Source: DASQWC01 sp035640475 (GTDB lineage: Bacteria; Actinomycetota; JAICYB01). From it: 26,326 bases of DNA. Numbering within the stretch: position 1 is the stretch's first letter; every line of letters starts with the position of its first letter. Below the pieces are notes generated by a model. The model saw only the letters and a list, made by a program, of their open reading frames with translations. It did not search any database and was not told the DNA's origin. Below, in pieces: positions 22,270 to 26,326 of the stretch. The stretch lies in assembly GCA_035640475.1 (NCBI GenBank), contig DASQWC010000208.1:1-26326 (forward strand), read 5' to 3'. A program made the position numbers and the translations under genes.

Positions 22270-23465
22270 CGCTCGCCATCGAGACGGTTCCCAGGCCGCG
22301 TGATGTGCTCGGCGAGTTCGGCATGTACGTGCACGTTCCGTTCTGCGCGCACCGGTGCTGGTACTGCGACTTCAATGCATACGCCGGACTCGATCACCTG
22401 GCCGACGCCTACATGTCCGCGCTCGTCGAAGACGTGCGGCGCGGCCTCTCCGCGCCCGAACAGGCCGATCTCGGCTCCCGTCCGGCGATCACGTCGATCT
22501 TCATCGGCGGCGGCACGCCCTCGCTCGTTGCGGCCGAGCACATGACGAAGCTCCTCGAGGCCATCCGCGCCTCGTGGCCGGTCGCACCGGGAGCCGAGGT
22601 GACGATCGAGTGCAATCCCGAGAGCATCGACGCTCGCAAGCTCGAGACCTATCTCGCATCGGGCGTGAACCGGATCAGCTTCGGCGTCCAGTCGCTCGAT
22701 GACGAGCTCCTGACCCGCCTCGGCCGTACGCACGACGCTCACACCGCGCTCGCCGCGCTGCGCGCGGCTCGGTGCGCGGGGTTCGACAACGTCAGCGCCG
22801 ACCTGATCTTCGGCGTCCCCGGTGAGGACGACAACGCGTGGCGGATGTCTGTGGAAGGTGTGCTCGCGTGCGATCCGGCCCACATCTCCTGCTATGGGCT
22901 CACCTACGAGGAGGGTACGCCCCTGGGCGCATGGAAACGCCTCGGCAAGGTCGTGCCGGTTGGGGACGACGAGGTCGCGACGAGATGGGAGGCCGCCGAG
23001 TCGCTCCTGACCGACGCGGGCTTTCACCGCTACGAGATCTCGAATTGGGCCCGGCCCGGACGCGAGTCTCGTCACAACGACCTGTACTGGCGGTGCGGGG
23101 AGTACATGGGGATCGGTGCGGGTGCGCACGGACACCTCGCGACAACCGACGCCGCCGTGCGGTCGTGGACGCTGCGCAGCCCGGAGCGATATGTGCGATC
23201 GATCCAAGCGCGCCTGCGCCCGGTGGCCGGCCACGAGACCATCGACGTCCGGACACGGGCGTCCGAGGTCTTGGTGCTCGGCCTGCGGCGCACGGGGGGC
23301 GTCCGGGCCGGGGACTTCGCCGATCTGGTCGGAAGGGCGCTCGAAGACGTCTTCGGGGATGAGCTCCAAACCGCCGTCCATCGGGGCCTGGTGGCATGGG
23401 ACGGCACCGTCGTCCGGCTCCTGCGACCCCTCGTGGCCGACGAAGCGACAGTCCTCTTCGCGTGA
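22266..23465 (+). CDS. hemW: Radical SAM protein HemW (coproporphyrinogen oxidase-like heme chaperone)
   Basis: A 399-residue radical SAM protein. The 4Fe-4S cluster motif CxxxCxxC is C27, C31 and C34 in PFCAHRCWYCDF. Other conserved parts are IFIGGGTPSL, ECNPESI, VNRISFGVQSLDDELL, FDNVSADLIFGVPGED, HISCYGLTYEEGTPL and YEISNWARPG followed by RHNDLYWRCGEYMGIGAGAH. HemW is annotated in older databases as oxygen-independent coproporphyrinogen III oxidase but generally acts in heme insertion; its position after lepA is the classic HemW one. The ATG at 22266 forms an ATGA overlap with lepA and has GGAGGAG just upstream. The C-terminal winged-helix-like HemN domain is present. Confidence 0.94.
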   Translation: MTLAIETVPRPRDVLGEFGMYVHVPFCAHRCWYCDFNAYAGLDHLADAYMSALVEDVRRGLSAPEQADLGSRPAITSIFIGGGTPSLVAAEHMTKLLEAIRASWPVAPGAEVTIECNPESIDARKLETYLASGVNRISFGVQSLDDELLTRLGRTHDAHTALAALRAARCAGFDNVSADLIFGVPGEDDNAWRMSVEGVLACDPAHISCYGLTYEEGTPLGAWKRLGKVVPVGDDEVATRWEAAESLLTDAGFHRYEISNWARPGRESRHNDLYWRCGEYMGIGAGAHGHLATTDAAVRSWTLRSPERYVRSIQARLRPVAGHETIDVRTRASEVLVLGLRRTGGVRAGDFADLVGRALEDVFGDELQTAVHRGLVAWDGTVVRLLRPLVADEATVLFA

Positions 23466-23485
23466 TGCGACGCCACGAGAGCCGT

Positions 23486-23512
23486 CTGGCACTCTTTAAT
23501 GGAGAGTGCTAA
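23486..23512 (+). promoter_or_regulatory. CIRCE element (HrcA operator) at hrcA
   Basis: CTGGCACTC (23486-23494), 9 bases, then GAGTGCTAA (23504-23512). Against the consensus TTAGCACTC-N9-GAGTGCTAA the right arm is perfect and the left arm has two mismatches. The 9-base spacer contains TTTAAT (23495-23500), a good -10 box, and the last A of the operator is the A of the hrcA ATG. HrcA binding would cover both promoter and start site, giving tight autoregulation of hrcA-dnaJ. Confidence 0.92.
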
Positions 23513-24537
23513 TGACCTCCGTCAACGAGCAGAATCCCCTCGACGATCGGAAGGAGGAGATCCTCCGCGAGATCGTCGAGGCATACATCAAGCGCGGTGA
23601 GCCCGTCGGGTCGAAGGCCGTCGCCGACGGCACCGACCTCGGCGTATCGTCCGCGACGATCCGCAATGAGATGGCCATCCTCGAGCGCGAGGGCTACATC
23701 TCGCACCCCCACACGTCCGCGGGCCGGGTCCCAACCGACAAGGCCTACCGCTACTACGTCGACGTGCTCGCACCCAAGGTCGCGACCGACCCGAGCCGCC
23801 GACGCGAGATCGAGGGATCTTTGGCCGGCGCCGTCTCCGCATTGGACGAGCTGCTCAACCGTGCGTCACAGCTCTTGTCGGAGCTCACCGACTACACCTC
23901 GCTCGCGGCGCATCCGTCCATGGGCGACTCGAAGCTCGAGCGCATCGAGGTCGTCCGGCTCGGCAGCTCGCGCTTGCTCCTCGTGTGTGTTGGGGAGGAT
24001 GGCTGGCACGAGGAGCGGCTCGTCGAGCTCGAGAGCGAGCTGACGGACGACGCCGTCCGGAGTGCGCTGCAGCTCGCGAACACCGTCGTGGAAGGAGCGA
24101 TGCCGGTGCAGGCGGCGCGTGCGATCGACGAGATCGCCGCGCCGGTCGACGTCGAACCGGTGTTGCGCGCCTTGGCTACCGGATTGACGACCGTTGCGCG
24201 TGCTCCGGGCCGCATCCACACCGGCGGCACGTCGAAGCTCATCGTCTGGGAGCCGGTCGGGACGGCGCAACGCGTCCTTGAGATGTTCGACGCCGGCGGT
24301 GTCGAGCCGCTGCTTCCCGCTCCCGATCCCAACGCGGTCACGGTGCGCATCGGCAACGAGCTTGCGTTCGAGGAGCTGCGCGACCTCAGTCTGATCGCCG
24401 CCGGCTACAGGTTCGGCCGCCGTTCCGGAACGCTCGGCGTGCTCGGCCCGACGCGCATGGACTATCCGAACGTCATATCGACCGTGGCCGAGGTGGCTTC
24501 GACGTTGTCGAGACTGCTGCGCCAGCTCGGGCCGTAG
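23512..24537 (+). CDS. hrcA: Heat-inducible transcription repressor HrcA
   Basis: A 341-residue repressor of class I heat-shock genes. It binds CIRCE and depends on GroEL for activity in studied species. The N-terminal winged helix (about 1-75) contains EAYIKRGEPVGSKAVAD and the recognition region VSSATIRNEMAILEREGYI, followed by HPHTSAGRVPTDKAYRYYV, a family hallmark. A GAF-like effector domain spans roughly residues 110-320 (LERIEVVRLGSSRLLLVCV), and the C-terminal LGVLGPTRMDYPNVI is also diagnostic. The ATG at 23512 is preferred over a GTG at 23506 that lies inside the operator. The transcript would have a leader of about 5 bases. dnaJ follows after 9 bp. Confidence 0.96.
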   Translation: MTSVNEQNPLDDRKEEILREIVEAYIKRGEPVGSKAVADGTDLGVSSATIRNEMAILEREGYISHPHTSAGRVPTDKAYRYYVDVLAPKVATDPSRRREIEGSLAGAVSALDELLNRASQLLSELTDYTSLAAHPSMGDSKLERIEVVRLGSSRLLLVCVGEDGWHEERLVELESELTDDAVRSALQLANTVVEGAMPVQAARAIDEIAAPVDVEPVLRALATGLTTVARAPGRIHTGGTSKLIVWEPVGTAQRVLEMFDAGGVEPLLPAPDPNAVTVRIGNELAFEELRDLSLIAAGYRFGRRSGTLGVLGPTRMDYPNVISTVAEVASTLSRLLRQLGP

Positions 24538-24546
24538 GACGCAACG

Positions 24547-25659
24547 ATGCCTACCGACTACTACGAGGTCCTCGGTGTTTCTCCCGAAGCGGCACCGGAC
24601 GACATCAAGCAGGCGTTCCGTCGCCTCGCGCGCGAGCACCATCCCGATGCAACCGGCGGCGACTCGACATCCGAGCAGCGGTACAAGGAGATCTCTGAGG
24701 CGTACGCCGTCCTGTCCGATGAGGGCAAACGGCGGCAATACGACGCCGCCCGTCTCGGCGTCGGTCAGTGGTCCTCACCCTGGGGCTCGCCGTTCGCGTC
24801 GACGATCGAGGACATCTTCGAGACGTTCTTCGGCGGCAGCGTCGGCAGAACCGCGACTCGGCAACAAACGCGTTCGCGTCACGGTGAGCCGATCGAGATC
24901 GAGCTCGCCGTCACGCTCGAGGAAGTCGTCTTCGGAGCCGAACGATCGCTGCGCTTCGATCGATTCGAGCCGTGCGAACGGTGCGCCGGCGAGGGAACCG
25001 AGCCCGGAACCCACGCCGACCGCTGCGATCAGTGCGGTGGAACCGGGCAGGTTCAGCAGGCGCGGCGCACAATCCTCGGCTCACTGATCACCGCACACCC
25101 GTGCCGTACGTGCTCCGGAAGCGGCTGGGTCGTCCCGGATCCGTGCAAGGACTGCCGGGGAGCGGGCCGTGTCGCGCGCGACATCGAAGTGCCGGTGACG
25201 ATTCCGGGCGGGATCGACACCGGCGACCGGCTGCGCGTGAGCGGCGAAGGCGAGGCGGGCACCGCCGGTGGGAGCCGGGGTGACTTGTACGTCCACTTCC
25301 GCGTCGAGGGCGACGAGCGGTTCGAGCGAGTCGGCGACGACCTCTACACGTGGGCCGAGATCCCACTGACGACGGCCGCGCTCGGCGGAACGGTCACCGT
25401 CCCAACGCTGGACGGCGATGAGGAGCTCGACATTCCCGGCGGGACGCAATCGGGAACCGTGCTGCGGCTGAAGTCGCTCGGCGTCCCGAAGCGCTCGGGC
25501 CGTGGGCGCGGGCAACTGGTCGTCCGAGTGCACGTTGTCACGCCGGATCGTTTGGGCAAGAAAGAAAAGGAGCTGCTCAAGGAGCTGGCAGCGTTGCGCG
25601 GCGAGGACGGGAAGAAGAATCCGAAGAGCCGCTTACGGCGGGTCCTTGGCTCGGACTGA
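24547..25659 (+). CDS. dnaJ: Chaperone DnaJ (type I Hsp40)
   Basis: A 370-residue co-chaperone that stimulates DnaK ATPase. The J domain (1 to about 68) has HPD at 32-34. The Gly/Phe region is short and poor in Gly/Phe, but keeps a DIFETFFGG motif. The zinc domain has all four CxxCxGxG repeats: CERCAGEG, CDQCGGTG, CRTCSGSG and CKDCRGAG. The C-terminal substrate-binding domains follow (VTIPGGIDTGDRLR, GDLYVHFRVEGDERFER, and LRLKSLGVPK). Being next to hrcA and under the CIRCE site marks it as the HrcA-controlled DnaJ copy, often called DnaJ2 in Actinobacteria. No dnaK or grpE is in the window. The rsmE start lies inside its last codons. Confidence 0.96.
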   Translation: MPTDYYEVLGVSPEAAPDDIKQAFRRLAREHHPDATGGDSTSEQRYKEISEAYAVLSDEGKRRQYDAARLGVGQWSSPWGSPFASTIEDIFETFFGGSVGRTATRQQTRSRHGEPIEIELAVTLEEVVFGAERSLRFDRFEPCERCAGEGTEPGTHADRCDQCGGTGQVQQARRTILGSLITAHPCRTCSGSGWVVPDPCKDCRGAGRVARDIEVPVTIPGGIDTGDRLRVSGEGEAGTAGGSRGDLYVHFRVEGDERFERVGDDLYTWAEIPLTTAALGGTVTVPTLDGDEELDIPGGTQSGTVLRLKSLGVPKRSGRGRGQLVVRVHVVTPDRLGKKEKELLKELAALRGEDGKKNPKSRLRRVLGSD

Positions 25660-26326
25660 AGGAGCGCACCACTTCTTCGTCGCGACGCGCGACGTGCGCG
25701 AGCGCAGCGTCGTGATCACGGGCGATGAGGCACGGCATGCGGCTCGAGTGTTGCGCGTGCGACCCGGCGAGACGATCACCGCCGCCGATGGGACCGGTCG
25801 CGTTCTCGAAGCCGTCGTTACGGATGTCGGTGACCACGTGTGTGCCGACATCCGCCGGGTCTGGGAAGTGGAGCCGCCGGCGCCTCGAGTGGTGCTGTAC
25901 CAAGCCGTAGCCAAGGGCGACCGCATGGACGACGTGATCACGAAAGCGGTCGAGATCGGCGTATCCGAGATCGTTCCCTTCCTCGCGGAGCGCACGGTCG
26001 TCCGCTGGGACGAGCCCAAGCGAGTGAAAGCACGGGAGCGCTGGACGGCCGTGGCGCGCTCGGCGGCCAAGCAGTGCCGGTCGCCCCGTCTGACGCGGGT
26101 CCGCGACATCGGCGACGGCCCGGCCGGCGCAATCGACGCCGGTGCGTCCGTCCTCGTTCTCCACGAGCCTGCAGAGCAACTCATCCGGAAGGCGCTTCCC
26201 GAAGCAGCGCCCGAGTCGATCGTCCTCGTCGTCGGACCGGAGGGCGGCCTCACCGAAGCCGAGGTCGAGCTCCTCGAACGCGGCGGAGGCACGCCCGTAT
26301 CTCTCGGTGACCGCATCCTGCGCACC
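25646..26326 (+). CDS. rsmE: 16S rRNA (uracil1498-N3)-methyltransferase RsmE (3' end outside window)
   Basis: SPOUT-family methyltransferase modifying U1498 of 16S rRNA; 227 codons are visible and the frame is open at the window end. The N-terminal PUA-like part has HHFFVATRD and ITGDEARHAARVLRV. The catalytic SPOUT part has VLYQAVAKGDRMDDVITKAVEIG, ARSAAKQCRSPRL, VLVVGPEGGLTEAEVELL and the beginning of the LGDRILRT knot motif where the window stops, so only about 15-20 residues should be missing. No ATG or GTG precedes HHFFV in frame. TTG at 25646 gives MARTEGAHHFF and a 14-bp overlap with dnaJ. The dnaJ-rsmE order is conserved. Confidence 0.93.
   Translation, partial: MARTEGAHHFFVATRDVRERSVVITGDEARHAARVLRVRPGETITAADGTGRVLEAVVTDVGDHVCADIRRVWEVEPPAPRVVLYQAVAKGDRMDDVITKAVEIGVSEIVPFLAERTVVRWDEPKRVKARERWTAVARSAAKQCRSPRLTRVRDIGDGPAGAIDAGASVLVLHEPAEQLIRKALPEAAPESIVLVVGPEGGLTEAEVELLERGGGTPVSLGDRILRT

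Noticed and set aside
1..26326. Mobile elements, prophage, CRISPR arrays, rRNA or replication origin
   Set aside because: No transposase, integrase, direct-repeat array, rRNA segment or DnaA-box cluster was seen; the gene order is ordinary chromosomal backbone with accessory inserts.

Overview
The window is high-GC bacterial chromosome with dense, mostly housekeeping gene content. It is most likely from a deep-branching member of the Actinomycetota. The backbone order (nadD-rsfS, leuS, comEA-comEC-holA, rpsT/lepA, hemW, hrcA-dnaJ, rsmE) is the usual actinobacterial one. GTG starts, GTGA/ATGA stop-start overlaps, TANNNT -10 boxes just upstream of starts, and a T-tract/CIRCE style of regulation fit that placement. 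A precise class cannot be given from sequence reading alone. No IS element, prophage, CRISPR array or rRNA was seen.

Layout. Bases 1-1964 hold the end of a CoxE-like VWA protein, then nadD and rsfS. Bases 1961-7806 are an accessory block: a response-regulator/thioredoxin-reductase-like fusion divergent from a TPR-adenylate cyclase, a small membrane protein behind tRNA-Ala(GGC), a PIG-L deacetylase, and panB. Bases 7895-11060 are a tightly coupled four-gene run: a NadR-like P-loop kinase/ATPase, a DtxR-family regulator whose metal site is largely lost, a serine/alanine-glyoxylate-type aminotransferase, and a beta-hydroxyacid dehydrogenase. An M20 peptidase converges on it. Bases 12128-12298 form the longest non-coding stretch, the leuS leader. 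After leuS come the competence genes comEA and comEC with holA, then a GYD-domain protein and an amidohydrolase, then rpsT, lepA, hemW, hrcA, dnaJ, and rsmE, which is cut by the window end.

The most interesting signal is the leuS leader. A good promoter is placed so that the transcript should begin at or next to the ATG of an 11-codon reading frame with three Leu codons. This is followed by a 12-bp hairpin, a terminator-like hairpin with six T residues, and the leuS Shine-Dalgarno sequence. It reads as a leaderless leader-peptide attenuator. Other signals are a CIRCE element on the hrcA start codon, overlapping back-to-back -10 boxes between rpsT and lepA, four convergent gene pairs overlapping by exactly 4 bp, and the altered DtxR-family metal site.

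Intergenic space is minimal. Apart from the leuS leader the largest gaps are about 110 bp (nadD-rsfS), 88 bp (panB and the P-loop gene) and 72 bp (GYD and the amidohydrolase).
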